41,119 nt of DNA, from NCBI GenBank assembly GCA_016872535.1, contig VGZQ01000023.1, forward strand, positions 1 to 41,119, given 5' to 3'. Both the position numbers and the translations under genes were made by a program. The notes under the pieces were generated by a model. It saw only the letters and a list, made by a program, of their open reading frames with translations. It was not told the origin of the DNA and did no database searches. This document shows positions 20,306 through 29,537 of the stretch, piece by piece. Position 1 is the stretch's first letter, and each line of letters starts with the position of its first letter. This DNA is from Rhodospirillales bacterium. GTDB lineage: Bacteria > Pseudomonadota > Alphaproteobacteria > Rhodospirillales > 2-12-FULL-67-15.

Positions 20306-22327
20306 GTGGCCGCGCGCCTCGGCATCGTCGCCGGCGGCGGAACGCTGCCCAAGCGCCTGATCGATTCCTGCCGCGCGTCCGATCGGCCGTTTTTCGTCGT
20401 CGCCCTCGAAGGCCAAGCCGATCCGGCGGTCGTCGCCGATGCGCCGCACGCTTGGGTCCGCCTCGGCGCCGCGGGCGAGGCGATCGCGCGTCTGCGCGCC
20501 GAAGGGTGCGCCGAACTGGTGTTCGCGGGTTCAGTACGCCGGCCCTCGCTCGCCGATCTTCGCCCGGACGGCTGGACCGCCTGGTTTCTCGCCCGTACCG
20601 GCGCGTTCGCGCTCGGCGACGACGGGCTGCTCGCGGCGCTCGCAGGCGCCCTCGAACGGGAGGAAGGGTTTCGCGTCGTCGCCCCCGAAACCATCGTTCC
20701 CGAATTGCTCGCGCGCGAAGGCGCCTACGGCCGCCTCGCGCCCACGCCTGAGGATCACGCCGACATCGCCGCCGCGATCGCCGCCGCCCTCGATCTCGGC
20801 GCGCGCGACCAGGGCCAAGCGGCGGTCGCGCGCGACGGCTACGTCGTCACCCTCGAACACGCCGACGGCACCGACGCCATGCTGGCCCGGCTGGCCGAAG
20901 AGCCGCCGCCGGCCCAGCCCAAGGGGGTCCTGGCGAAGGTCAAGAAACCCGGCCAGGAAGCGCGCATCGACCTGCCGACCATCGGGCCGGAAACCGTGCG
21001 TCTCGCGGCCCGCGCGGGCCTCAGCGGCATCGTCATCGAGGCAGGCGGCGCCCTGGTGGTCGAGCCGGACGAACTCGCTCGCGCCGCCGATGAGAGCGGG
21101 GTTTTCGTCACCGGGATGCGCGTGACGCACCCCCCGGCGCATCCGATCCGCCCGCCGCCGCCACCGGAAGGCCCGCTGATCTTCCTGGTCGCGGGCGAGC
21201 CCTCAGGCGACGCCCTCGGCGCGCGCCTGATGGCCGCGCTCAAGAGCAAAACCGGAAGCCGCGTCCGCTTCGCCGGCGTCGGCGGGGAAAAAATGGCGGC
21301 CGAGGGCCTGGTCAGCCTCTTTCCCATGCGCGAAATCGCGGTGATGGGCCTGCTCGAGGTCCTGCCGCGGATACCCAATATCCTCGCCCGTATCGATGAA
21401 ACCGTCGAACGCGCCGAGCATTACAATCCCGACGCGGTCGTCACCATCGATTCGCCCGATTTCAGTTTCCGCGTCGCCCGGCGCCTCAAGGGCCTCGACT
21501 TTCCGCTTATCCACTACGTCGCACCGACCGTGTGGGCATGGCGGCCGGGACGCGCGCGAAAGATCGCCCGCTTCCTCGACCGCCTGATCGCGCTGTTGCC
21601 TTTCGAGCCGCCTTATTTCGAGCGCGAGGGGCTGGCCTGCACCTTCGTCGGCCATCCGGTCCTGGAAAGCGGAGCGGGAACGGGCGACGGCAAGGGGTTC
21701 CGCGCGCGTCACGACATTCCGACCGACGCGCCGGTGTTGTGCGTGCTGCCGGGAAGCCGCCGTTCGGAGGTCCGCGCCTTGCTCGCGCCGATGGGCGTCG
21801 CGGTCCGGCGCGTCGCTCGCGACGTCGAGGGCCTGCGCGTGATCGTGCCGACTCTTTCGACGGTCGCCGACGACGTGCGCACGGCCACCGCCGCGTGGCC
21901 GGGCATTCGGGTCGTCGAGGGAGAACACGAGAAGTACGACGCGTTCGCCGCCGCCGACGCCGCCCTCGCGGCGTCCGGCACCGTTTCGCTCGAACTGGCG
22001 ATGGCCGGGCTCCCGCACGCGATCGCCTACAAGGTCAATCCGATAACCGCGTGGATCGCGCGGCGCCTGATCCGGGTGCGCTTCGTCAACCTGGTCAATT
22101 TGGTTTTAGAGCGTGCGGCAGTGCCGGAATTGCTGCAGGAGGACTGCACCGGCGAGCGGCTCGCCGAAACCGCATTGAGACTCTTGCGTGATAAGGACGC
22201 GCGCAAGACGCAAACGGACGCTTTCACCGAAGCCCTCCGCCGCCTCGGCCAAGAACAGGGAATACCATCGGAGCGCGCGGCGGAGGTGGTGCTGGAGGCC
22301 ATCGCCGAGTATTCTCGAACGCCTTAA
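20306..22327 (+). CDS. lpxI-lpxB: LpxI-LpxB fusion: UDP-2,3-diacylglucosamine pyrophosphatase and lipid A disaccharide synthase
   Basis: One uninterrupted frame of 673 residues. Residues 1 to about 277 match LpxI (DUF1009): the start [17 protein letters not shown], the [11 protein letters not shown] region, and the [16 protein letters not shown] motif whose Asp222 is in the place of the Asp reported essential in Caulobacter LpxI. A proline-rich linker ([12 protein letters not shown], about 278-289) leads into LpxB at about 290-673, with [17 protein letters not shown], the [15 protein letters not shown] segment, [10 protein letters not shown] and [21 protein letters not shown]. LpxI makes lipid X from UDP-diacylglucosamine, and LpxB joins lipid X to a second UDP-diacylglucosamine. 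The GTG start follows GAGGGGGAAG. No stop codon or frameshift sign was seen at the junction. An internal ATG near 21117 could also produce free LpxB. Confidence 0.93.
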   Translation: MAARLGIVAGGGTLPKRLIDSCRASDRPFFVVALEGQADPAVVADAPHAWVRLGAAGEAIARLRAEGCAELVFAGSVRRPSLADLRPDGWTAWFLARTGAFALGDDGLLAALAGALEREEGFRVVAPETIVPELLAREGAYGRLAPTPEDHADIAAAIAAALDLGARDQGQAAVARDGYVVTLEHADGTDAMLARLAEEPPPAQPKGVLAKVKKPGQEARIDLPTIGPETVRLAARAGLSGIVIEAGGALVVEPDELARAADESGVFVTGMRVTHPPAHPIRPPPPPEGPLIFLVAGEPSGDALGARLMAALKSKTGSRVRFAGVGGEKMAAEGLVSLFPMREIAVMGLLEVLPRIPNILARIDETVERAEHYNPDAVVTIDSPDFSFRVARRLKGLDFPLIHYVAPTVWAWRPGRARKIARFLDRLIALLPFEPPYFEREGLACTFVGHPVLESGAGTGDGKGFRARHDIPTDAPVLCVLPGSRRSEVRALLAPMGVAVRRVARDVEGLRVIVPTLSTVADDVRTATAAWPGIRVVEGEHEKYDAFAAADAALAASGTVSLELAMAGLPHAIAYKVNPITAWIARRLIRVRFVNLVNLVLERAAVPELLQEDCTGERLAETALRLLRDKDARKTQTDAFTEALRRLGQEQGIPSERAAEVVLEAIAEYSRTP

Positions 22328-22337
22328 GGAGAACGCC

Positions 22338-22745
<408 letters not shown>

Positions 22746-22746
22746 T

Positions 22747-23184
22747 TCACGTTTCTTTGGGCGCGAAGCGGAGCGAGACGCCGTTCAGGCAATAGCGCTG
22801 CCCGGTGGGCGCCGGGCCGTCGGGGAACACGTGCCCCAGATGCCCGCCGCAGCGCGCGCAATGGACCTCGGTGCGGCGCATGAAGAAGGACGTGTCTTCG
22901 CGGCTGCCGACCGCGCCCGTAAGCGGGGTGTGGAAACTCGGCCAGCCGGTGCCGCTGTCGAACTTGGCCGATGAATCGAACAAAGGCTGATCGCAACCGG
23001 CGCAATGATAGCGGCCGGGGCCATATTGCTTATCGAGCGGGCTCGAACGCGGGCGCTCGGTGCCGTGCTGGCGCAGCACCTCATATTGCGCCGGAGTGAG
23101 CGTCTTTCGCCACTCGGCGTCGGTCTTGGTCACCGCGAAATTTTCCCCAGACGCTTCGTGGTCGGCCGGTTTCTTGGGCCACAT
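22747..23184 (-). CDS. msrB: Peptide-methionine (R)-S-oxide reductase
   Basis: Reduces methionine-R-sulfoxide in proteins. The structural zinc is held by two CxxC pairs (CAGC and CARC). FDSGTGWPSF and GHVFPDGP are conserved, and the catalytic Cys lies in QRYCLNGVSLRF. The ATG at 23184 gives 145 residues (MWPKKPADHEAS start) and has AAGG upstream. An alternative GTG at 23232 overlaps the gltA stop in a GTGA and would add 16 residues; I cannot decide firmly between them. It lies downstream of gltA on the same strand and may be its operon partner. Confidence 0.93.
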   Translation of the reverse strand: MWPKKPADHEASGENFAVTKTDAEWRKTLTPAQYEVLRQHGTERPRSSPLDKQYGPGRYHCAGCDQPLFDSSAKFDSGTGWPSFHTPLTGAVGSREDTSFFMRRTEVHCARCGGHLGHVFPDGPAPTGQRYCLNGVSLRFAPKET

Positions 23185-23228
23185 GGGGCGCCTTGTTTCG
23201 GCTTGTAACGTGAGAAAGGGCGTATTCG

Positions 23229-24548
23229 TCACTTCCGTTTATCGAGCGGCACGAACTTGCGTTCGGTCGCGCCGGTGTAGAGCTGGCGCGGCCGGCCGAT
23301 GCGCTGGGCCGGGTCGCCGATCATCTCGTCCCACTGCGCCATCCAACCGACTGTGCGCGCAACCGCGAACAGCGCGGTGAACAGCGCGGTCGGAATCCCC
23401 ATCGCCCGGAAGATGATGCCGGAATAGAAGTCGACATTGGGGTAGAGCTTGCGCTGCACGAAATAATCGTCCTCGAGGGCGATGCGCTCGAGTTCGACCG
23501 CCATCTCCAGGTCGGGAGAGTTCTTGATGCCGAGCTCGCCCAAGACCTCATGGCAGGTCTTCTGCATAATCTTGGCGCGCGGGTCGTAGTTCTTGTAGAC
23601 CCGGTGGCCGAAGCCCATCAGACGAACGTTATCCTTGGGGTCCTTGGCGCGCTTGATGAACTCGGGGATGTTCTTCTTGTTGCCGATCTCGGCGAGCATG
23701 GTCAGCACCGCCTCGTTGGCGCCGCCATGCGCCGGGCCCCACAGCGAGGCGATGCCGGCGGCGATGCAGGCGAACGGGTTGGCGCCGCTCGATCCCGCGA
23801 GCCGCACGGTCGAGGTCGAGGCGTTCTGCTCGTGATCGGCGTGCAGGATCAGAATCCGGTCCATCGCCTTGGCCAGCACCGGGCTCACCTTGTATTCCTC
23901 GCACGGCGTCGAGAACAGCATGTGGATGAAATTCTCGGCGTAGCCGAGCGTGTTGCGCGGGTACACGAACGGCTGGCCGATCGAATACTTGTAGGCCGCC
24001 GCCGCGATGGTCGGCATCTTGGCGATCAATCGGTGCGACGATATCTCGCGATGGCGCGGATCGTTGATGTCGAGATTGTCGTGATAAAACGCCGCGAGCG
24101 CGCCGACCACGCCGCACATCACCGCCATCGGGTGCGAGTCCCGCCGGAACCCGCGGAAAAAGTAGTTCACCTGCTCGTGGATCATCGAGTGGTAGGTGAT
24201 GTGATGCACGAATTCCTTCTTCTGCGCGGCGTTGGGCAGTTCGCCGTTGAGCAGGAGGTAGCAGACCTCCATGAAATCCGAATTCTCGGCCAGCTGGTCG
24301 ATCGGGTAGCCTCGATAAAGCAAAACGCCCTGGTCCCCGTCGATGAAAGTGATCTTCGATTCGGTGCTGGCGGTCGAGGTAAAGCTCGGATCGTAAGTGA
24401 AGCACCCGGTTTGCCCATAGAGCTTGCGGATGTCGAACACGTCCGGCCCGACGCTGCCCTTGAGGATGGGAAAATCGAACGACTTCCCGGTCCGGTTGTC
24501 GGTCACCGTGATGGTGTCCGACTTGGCCTTGCTGGTTGCTTCGTTCAT
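23229..24548 (-). CDS. gltA: Citrate synthase
   Basis: A 439-residue type II (Gram-negative) citrate synthase that condenses oxaloacetate and acetyl-CoA. The N-terminal beta-domain contains [20 protein letters not shown]. The catalytic His is in [21 protein letters not shown], another active-site segment is [14 protein letters not shown], and the conserved end is RPRQLYTG. The ATG at 24548 is supported by AAGGAG seven bases upstream; the longer open frame past it only mirrors gltX. gltX lies 38 bases upstream. Confidence 0.97.
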   Translation of the reverse strand: MNEATSKAKSDTITVTDNRTGKSFDFPILKGSVGPDVFDIRKLYGQTGCFTYDPSFTSTASTESKITFIDGDQGVLLYRGYPIDQLAENSDFMEVCYLLLNGELPNAAQKKEFVHHITYHSMIHEQVNYFFRGFRRDSHPMAVMCGVVGALAAFYHDNLDINDPRHREISSHRLIAKMPTIAAAAYKYSIGQPFVYPRNTLGYAENFIHMLFSTPCEEYKVSPVLAKAMDRILILHADHEQNASTSTVRLAGSSGANPFACIAAGIASLWGPAHGGANEAVLTMLAEIGNKKNIPEFIKRAKDPKDNVRLMGFGHRVYKNYDPRAKIMQKTCHEVLGELGIKNSPDLEMAVELERIALEDDYFVQRKLYPNVDFYSGIIFRAMGIPTALFTALFAVARTVGWMAQWDEMIGDPAQRIGRPRQLYTGATERKFVPLDKRK

Positions 24549-24586
24549 GGATCGACTCCTTTGCAACGATCGGTGAAAGCGGAAAA

Positions 24587-26020
24587 TCAGGCGACGGCGG
24601 CGTGTTTCCTGTCGAGCGCATCCTCGATGCGGCCGAGGGTTTCGTCGCGCCCGAGCACGGACATCACCTCGAAAATCGGCGGCGAGATCCCTTCGCCGGT
24701 AAGTGCGGCGCGCAAGGGTTGCGCCACCTGGCCGAGCTTGGCGTTCTCGGCTTCGGCGAAACGGCGCACGGCGGCTTCGAGCGCGGCACCGGACCAATCG
24801 GTTTCGTCGCGCAGCACGGCGGCGAGGCGGCGCAACCGTTCCTCGGCGCCATCGAGAATCTCCGTGGCCTTGGCCGAGATCGGCAACGGCCGGCGACGGG
24901 CGTAGAACGCGGCGCCGGCGGCGAGGTCGCGGAGCGTTTTGGCGCGCTCCTTGAGCCCGCCCATGCCGCGCGCGAGCCGGGCGCGCGCCTCGGGCGCGAG
25001 CGACGCGCCGACAATCTTTTCGACCAACGGCGCGACCAGCTCCACAAGCCGCGCGTCGTCCGTTTGGCGCAGGTAATGGCCGTTGAGCGAATCGAGCTTG
25101 GCAAAATCGAAGCGCGCGGGCGAGCGGCCGATGCCGGAAAGATCGAACCATTCGATCGCCTGATGATCGTCGATGATCTCGGCGTCGCCGTGGCCCCAGC
25201 CGAGGCGCAGCAGATAATTACGCAAGGCTTCCGGCAGGTAGCCCATGTCGCGATAGGCCTCGATGCCGAGCGCGCCGTGGCGCTTGGAGAGCTTGGCCCC
25301 GTCGGGCCCGTGAATTAGCGGAATGTGGGCGAAGCGCGGCGGCTCCCAACCGAAGGCGCGATAAAGCTGCACCTGGCGGAAGGTGTTGGTGAGATGATCA
25401 TCGCCGCGCACCACATGGGTGATACCCATGTCGTGGTCGTCCACCACCACCGCCAGCATGTAGGTCGGCGTGCCGTCGCTGCGCAGCAGCACCATGTCGT
25501 CGAGTTGCGCATTGGCGACACGCACTTCGCCCTGCACGAGATCTTCCACCACCGTGTCGCTCTCGGTCGGCGCCCTGAGCCGGATCACGGCATCGACGCC
25601 GACGGGCGCCTCGGCTGGGTCGCGGTCGCGCCAGCGTCCGTCGTAGCGGATCGGGCGGCCTTCGCGCCGGGCTTTTTCGCGCATCTCCTCCAACTCGGCC
25701 GGGGTGCAGTAGCAGCGGTACGCGCGCCCGGCCGCGAGCAGCTCGCGCGCGGCTTCGGCGTGGCGCTCGCGCCGCGCGAACTGGGAGATCGGTTCGCCAT
25801 CCCAATCGAGCCCGAGCCACTTCAGGCCGTCGATGATGGCGGCGACCGCTTCCGGCGTCGAGCGCGCCCGGTCGGTATCTTCGATGCGGAGCAAAAAGGT
25901 GCCGCCCTCGCCGTAACGCCGCTGGTGTTGGGCGAACAACCAGTTGAACAACGCCGTCCGGGCCCCGCCGATGTGCAGGAATCCGGTGGGCGACGGCGCG
26001 AAACGGGTCACGACCTTCAT
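24587..26020 (-). CDS. gltX: Glutamyl-tRNA synthetase
   Basis: A 477-residue class I aminoacyl-tRNA synthetase. The HIGH motif is [15 protein letters not shown], the KMSKS loop is [11 protein letters not shown], and a GluRS zinc-type region with CYCTPAEL lies near residue 110. The start [13 protein letters not shown] at 26020 is the family-typical one; a longer start at 26080 would add a 20-residue tail with no support. Many alphaproteobacteria have two GltX paralogues. Whether this copy also charges tRNA-Gln cannot be told from sequence alone. Confidence 0.96.
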   Translation of the reverse strand: MKVVTRFAPSPTGFLHIGGARTALFNWLFAQHQRRYGEGGTFLLRIEDTDRARSTPEAVAAIIDGLKWLGLDWDGEPISQFARRERHAEAARELLAAGRAYRCYCTPAELEEMREKARREGRPIRYDGRWRDRDPAEAPVGVDAVIRLRAPTESDTVVEDLVQGEVRVANAQLDDMVLLRSDGTPTYMLAVVVDDHDMGITHVVRGDDHLTNTFRQVQLYRAFGWEPPRFAHIPLIHGPDGAKLSKRHGALGIEAYRDMGYLPEALRNYLLRLGWGHGDAEIIDDHQAIEWFDLSGIGRSPARFDFAKLDSLNGHYLRQTDDARLVELVAPLVEKIVGASLAPEARARLARGMGGLKERAKTLRDLAAGAAFYARRRPLPISAKATEILDGAEERLRRLAAVLRDETDWSGAALEAAVRRFAEAENAKLGQVAQPLRAALTGEGISPPIFEVMSVLGRDETLGRIEDALDRKHAAVA

Positions 26021-26041
26021 GGCGCGCGGAGGCAATTCTCG

Positions 26042-26070
26042 GTTAAAATCGGGGCCCAGCAGTCCGACAA
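26042..26070 (-). promoter_or_regulatory. Candidate sigma70 promoter of gltX
   Basis: On the minus strand TTGTCG (26065-26070) and TTTAAC (26042-26047) are separated by 17 bases, and the -10 is 22 bases upstream of the gltX ATG. The -10 is a weak match. It sits in the 80-base divergent gap shared with comEC, for which I see no comparable plus-strand promoter. Confidence 0.4.
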
Positions 26071-26100
26071 TGCATATCATAACTTCTTAGCACATGCAGC

Positions 26101-28308
26101 ATGGGGGAAACCCGTATTATTCCCTCGCGATCCGGCGTTAACCCTTTTGTCGAAAGCCGCGCGTGTCTGGAGCGGCTGGTGGCCGAGGAGCAGGATCGAC
26201 TCGCCCTCTGGTTGCCGGTATGCCTCGGCGCCGGGGTCGGACTCTATTTCGTGCTGTCGGCCGAACCCGCGTGGTGGGTCGGTGTCTTGGCGCTGGCCTT
26301 GAGCGTCGGACTTCTCGCCGGATTGCGTCGGCCGACGCCAGCGAGCCTCGGCCGCGTCGCGGCGGGCGCGCTGGTTGCCATCGCAGCGGGATTTATGGCG
26401 GCGCAAGTGCGCACAATCGTGGTCGCCGCGCCGGTCCTGGAATCGAAAATCGGTCCGGTCAGCGTTCAAGGACGGATCGTGCAGGTCGAAATCCTGCCGG
26501 CGGGAGAGGGGGCGCGCGTCACTCTTGATCGCGTCCGCGCCAGCCAACTGGCGCCGGAACGCACGCCGGAGTTCATTCGTCTCCGTTTGAGGAAACTCCC
26601 GCCGGAACCGCTGGTGCCCGGCGACTGGGTCGCGACGCGGGCCGTGCTCGCCCCGCCGCCCGCGCCGGCGGCGCCCGGCGCATACGATTTTCAGCGTCAC
26701 GCCTATTTCCGGTCGCTCGGCGCAGTCGGTTTCACCGTCGGCGGCATGACGCGCACCGCGCGCGCCGAGGAAAACGCAAGCGGCGAGGGCGCTTTCTGGC
26801 GCGGCCTCGAACGGCTGCGCCAGGACTTGACCGGTCGCGTTCAGGCTGCCCTCCCGGGCGCGGGCGGGGCGGTCGCCGCGGCGCTGATGACCGGAGATCG
26901 TTCGGCGATTCCGGCGCCGGTCAACGCGGCGATGCGCGATTCCGGCCTCGTCCATTTGCTTTCCATTTCCGGCCTGCACGTCGGATTGGTCGCGGCGATC
27001 CTGTTCGTCGGCTTGCGCGCCGTGCTCGCGCTGATACCGCCGATTGCGCTCAATTTTCCGATCAAGAAATGGACGGCGGCGGCGGCGATCCCCGGCACGC
27101 TGGCGTATGCCGCGCTCGCCGGCATGGCGGCACCGACCCAGCGCTCCATGATCATGGTCGGCCTGGTGATGATCGCAGTGCTGGTCGACCGGCGCGCGCT
27201 GACCATGCGCACGCTCGCCTGGGCCGCGGCGGCAATCCTGCTGGTGCAACCGGAAAGCCTGCTCAACCCCGGATTCCAGATGTCGTTCGCGGCGGTCGCC
27301 GCCCTGATCGCCGCCTACGAATGGAAGGGCGAGAACGGCGCGCCGTCCGAGCGAGGCGGATGGATTCGCGGCGCCGCCGGCATGTTCGCCGCCATTGCGG
27401 TGACCTCGCTCGTTGCCACCCTCGCCACCACGCCTTACGCCGTCTACCACTTCAACCGCTTCGCCGTGTACGGCATCGCCGCCAACATGGTCGCGGTACC
27501 GTTGACCAGCTTCTGGATCATGCCGTGGGCGGTATTGGCGTTCGCGCTGATGCCGTTCGGGCTCGAGGCGGCGGCGCTCGCGCCCATGGGCCTCGGCACC
27601 GAATTCTTGATCGCCATCGCCGAAACGGTCGCCGCCTGGCCCGGCGCCGGCATCCTCGCGCCCACCATGCCGACGTGGGGTCTGGTGCTCGCGACCCTGG
27701 GCGGCCTATGGCTGTGTCTGATGCGCGGGAAACGGCGGCTGGCCGGAGTTCCGGTCGCGGCCGTCGGCCTCGCGAGCGCGCTTGTTACTACGCCGCCCGA
27801 TATCCTGATCGACGGCGAAGGCCGACTGCTCGCCGTGCGCACCGAGGCGGGCGGGCTCGCGCTCTCGGCCCCGCGCGGCAATCGCCTGAGCCGCGAAGCG
27901 TGGCTACGGCTCGCGGGCGTGGAGGAGGGCGAGGCCTCCCCCTGGCCGCGCCCGGGAGAAGCGGAAAGCGCCGATCGCCTGGGATGCGATTCCATGGGCT
28001 GCGTGGTGCGCGCGCGGGGGCGCGCCGTAGCCTTGGTACGCGAACGCGGCGCGCTGATCGAGGATTGCGGCCGGGCCGATCTGGTGGTGAGCGCAATCCC
28101 GGCCCGGCGCCTATGCGCGGGGACGTCGCTGATCGACCGCAATGATCTCCGCGCCAAGGGCGCGCACGCGATCTGGATCCGCGCGGAAGGAATCAAGGTT
28201 GAGGCGGTCAACGATGGGCGCGGGAACCGGCCGTGGGTGCAAAGGCCGGGGCGTGTTCGGGCGACCGACGCGCCGCTGCCGGAGACTGAAGAAGACGAAA
28301 ATGAGTGA
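26101..28308 (+). CDS. comEC: ComEC/Rec2 family DNA-uptake channel protein
   Basis: A 735-residue membrane protein. The N-terminal DUF4131/OB-like region (about residues 40-210) contains GPVSVQGRIVQVEIL. The competence domain follows with multiple helices and the motifs MTGDRSAIPAPVNAAMRDSG and HLLSISGLHVGLVAAI. The C-terminal 170 residues look like a metallo-beta-lactamase-type remnant, but I do not see the HxHxDH zinc motif. ComEC is the inner-membrane channel for single-stranded DNA in natural transformation; many non-competent alphaproteobacteria also carry it. The start has no clear ribosome-binding site. It is divergent from gltX, and other com genes are not in the window. Confidence 0.9.
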   Translation: MGETRIIPSRSGVNPFVESRACLERLVAEEQDRLALWLPVCLGAGVGLYFVLSAEPAWWVGVLALALSVGLLAGLRRPTPASLGRVAAGALVAIAAGFMAAQVRTIVVAAPVLESKIGPVSVQGRIVQVEILPAGEGARVTLDRVRASQLAPERTPEFIRLRLRKLPPEPLVPGDWVATRAVLAPPPAPAAPGAYDFQRHAYFRSLGAVGFTVGGMTRTARAEENASGEGAFWRGLERLRQDLTGRVQAALPGAGGAVAAALMTGDRSAIPAPVNAAMRDSGLVHLLSISGLHVGLVAAILFVGLRAVLALIPPIALNFPIKKWTAAAAIPGTLAYAALAGMAAPTQRSMIMVGLVMIAVLVDRRALTMRTLAWAAAAILLVQPESLLNPGFQMSFAAVAALIAAYEWKGENGAPSERGGWIRGAAGMFAAIAVTSLVATLATTPYAVYHFNRFAVYGIAANMVAVPLTSFWIMPWAVLAFALMPFGLEAAALAPMGLGTEFLIAIAETVAAWPGAGILAPTMPTWGLVLATLGGLWLCLMRGKRRLAGVPVAAVGLASALVTTPPDILIDGEGRLLAVRTEAGGLALSAPRGNRLSREAWLRLAGVEEGEASPWPRPGEAESADRLGCDSMGCVVRARGRAVALVRERGALIEDCGRADLVVSAIPARRLCAGTSLIDRNDLRAKGAHAIWIRAEGIKVEAVNDGRGNRPWVQRPGRVRATDAPLPETEEDENE

Positions 28309-28324
28309 ATAGAAATATCAGTTC

Positions 28325-28411
28325 ACCCCCACCCTAACCCTCCCCCATCAAGGGGGAGGGGATAAATTTGGATTTCCCTCCCCCCTTGCGGGGGAGGGAC
28401 AGGGTGGGGGG
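28325..28411. repeat. Nested C/G-rich palindromic repeat (REP/BIME-like)
   Basis: An 87-base element. Outer arms CCCCCACCCT (28326-28335) and AGGGTGGGGG (28401-28410) enclose two hairpins: CCCTCCCCC (28338-28346) / GGGGGAGGG (28352-28360), and CCCTCCCCC (28376-28384) / GGGGGAGGG (28390-28398). The hairpins are joined by an AT-rich spacer. It lies 17 bases after comEC and can act as a bidirectional transcription block between comEC and the converging lexA transcript. The form suggests a dispersed intergenic repeat, but only this copy is visible. Confidence 0.8.
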
Positions 28412-28441
28412 ACCATCAGAACGGAAGACGTAAGAAAATTT

Positions 28442-28642
28442 CTATGCGCACTCGACCAAACTATTAACTTCGGAATCATAACGCCAAGTTCGAATCGGTA
28501 TCAAAGGGTGCGACGAATATCTCTCAATTAAAGCTGTTTCGTCGCCCATGCCCGCATTTGCGGCTTCCTCAAAAGAATCGAAGAAGTCAACGCGTGTGCT
28601 GGTGCGAAGAAAGTATATCGATTTACACGGCTCGCGTTTCAT
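28442..28642 (-). CDS. Small hypothetical protein downstream of lexA
   Basis: A 66-residue frame on the lexA strand, beginning 14 bases after the lexA stop (or 8 bases if a TTG at 28648 is used). The product starts MKREPCKSIYFLRTSTRVDF, has acidic stretches, and ends SEVNSLVECA. There is no signal peptide or membrane segment, and I do not recognise a family. The DNA is clearly less GC-rich than its neighbours and its third codon positions are mixed, unlike the G/C-ending codons around it. No clear ribosome-binding site is seen. It may be a real co-transcribed small gene, an acquired fragment or a chance frame. Confidence 0.4.
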   Translation of the reverse strand: MKREPCKSIYFLRTSTRVDFFDSFEEAANAGMGDETALIERYSSHPLIPIRTWRYDSEVNSLVECA

Positions 28643-28656
28643 GGACAAAGCCTAGT

Positions 28657-29355
28657 TCAGTCGTACTTCCGGAGCAAGCCGACCAGGCGGCCCTGCACCT
28701 TGATCTGGTCGGGTCCGAAGATGCGGGTTTCGTAGGTACGGTTGGCGGGTTCCAGCGCGATCGAGGCGCCGCGGCGGCGGATTCGCTTCAAGGTGACTTC
28801 GTTGTCGCCCTCGATCAGCGCCACCACGATGGCGCCGTTATCGGCGGTGTCGCAGCGGCGGATGACGGCGGTATCGCCGTCGAAAATCCCGGCTTCGATC
28901 ATCGAATCGCCCTGAACCTCGAGGGCGTAGTGCTCGCCCGCGCCGAGCAGCGCGGCGGGCACCTCGACGGTCGCGGTGTCGCGCAGCGCCTCGATCGGCG
29001 TGCCGGCGGCGATGCGCCCGTACATGGGAATCTGCATGGCGTTGCGCGCGGCGGCCGCTTGCGCCGCCGGGGGAAGGCGGAAATCGCCTTTGATCAGCTT
29101 GGGCGCGAACCCGGCGCCTTGCGCGGGCGCTCCTTCCATGTTTTCCGGCAGGCGCAGAACTTCCAGCGCGCGGGCGCGGTGGGCCAAGCGGCGGATGAAG
29201 CCGCGCTCCTCGAGCCCGGTGATCAAGCGATGGATGCCCGACTTGGATTTCAAATCGAGCGCTTCCTTCATTTCGTCGAAGGACGGCGAAACGCCCGTTT
29301 CCTTCAACCGCCGGTCGATGAACACCAACAGCTCGTGCTGCTTTCGGGTTAACAT
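28657..29355 (-). CDS. lexA: SOS repressor LexA
   Basis: A 232-residue repressor-protease. The N-terminal winged helix ([20 protein letters not shown]) carries a recognition helix near [13 protein letters not shown]. The self-cleavage bond is Ala117-Gly118 in GRIAAGTP, the catalytic Ser151 is in QGDSM, and the catalytic Lys190 is in EVTLKRI. It represses DNA-damage genes until RecA filaments trigger cleavage. The ATG at 29355 follows GGAGGG with a 5-base spacer; the longer frame upstream lacks support. A GTTC-N7-GTTC box overlaps its promoter, so it should be autoregulated. Confidence 0.97.
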   Translation of the reverse strand: MLTRKQHELLVFIDRRLKETGVSPSFDEMKEALDLKSKSGIHRLITGLEERGFIRRLAHRARALEVLRLPENMEGAPAQGAGFAPKLIKGDFRLPPAAQAAAARNAMQIPMYGRIAAGTPIEALRDTATVEVPAALLGAGEHYALEVQGDSMIEAGIFDGDTAVIRRCDTADNGAIVVALIEGDNEVTLKRIRRRGASIALEPANRTYETRIFGPDQIKVQGRLVGLLRKYD

Positions 29356-29424
29356 GCTTGCCCTCCGGAGCCATCGGGACGGCGATGGCACAAGATATGG
29401 AACAAAGGCGGTACGTTCGCCATT

Positions 29425-29453
29425 GTTCTAGTTTGGTTCACTATACGTGTCAA
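29425..29453 (-). promoter_or_regulatory. lexA promoter overlapped by an SOS (LexA) box
   Basis: On the minus strand TTGACA (29448-29453) and TAGAAC (29425-29430) are separated by exactly 17 bases. The direct repeat GTTC-N7-GTTC (29425-29428 and 29436-29439 on the plus strand) is the known alphaproteobacterial LexA site. It covers the -10 hexamer, so bound LexA would block polymerase. The lexA ATG is 70 bases downstream. Confidence 0.88.
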
Positions 29454-29463
29454 CAATTATAAT

Positions 29464-29490
29464 GGTCAGACCCCATTGGGATCAGACCCA
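29464..29490. repeat. Short direct repeat TCAGACCC between lexA and moeA
   Basis: GGTCAGACCC (29464-29473) and ATCAGACCCA (29480-29490) form a direct repeat with a 16-base period and partial internal symmetry (ACCCCATTGGGAT between copies). It lies 11 bases upstream of the lexA -35 and after the moeA stop. It could be an operator or a relic of a repeat element. Confidence 0.35.
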
Positions 29491-29537
29491 CATTAGGGTT
29501 TCACGGCCTTTTTTCGGTAATTCCGGCTGCTCGCCGC

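Noticed and set aside
20306-22327. LpxI-LpxB fusion as a simple sequencing frameshift
   Set aside because: Both halves are in the same frame without any shift, and the linker is a continuous Pro-rich stretch. A lost stop codon by base substitution cannot be fully excluded.
24549-25151. Upstream extension of the citrate synthase frame
   Set aside because: It translates gltX out of frame. The ATG at 24548 has AAGGAG at correct spacing and the family-typical N-terminus.
28325-28411. CRISPR repeat or phage attachment site
   Set aside because: Only one unit, no spacers, no integrase; the symmetry fits a palindromic intergenic repeat.
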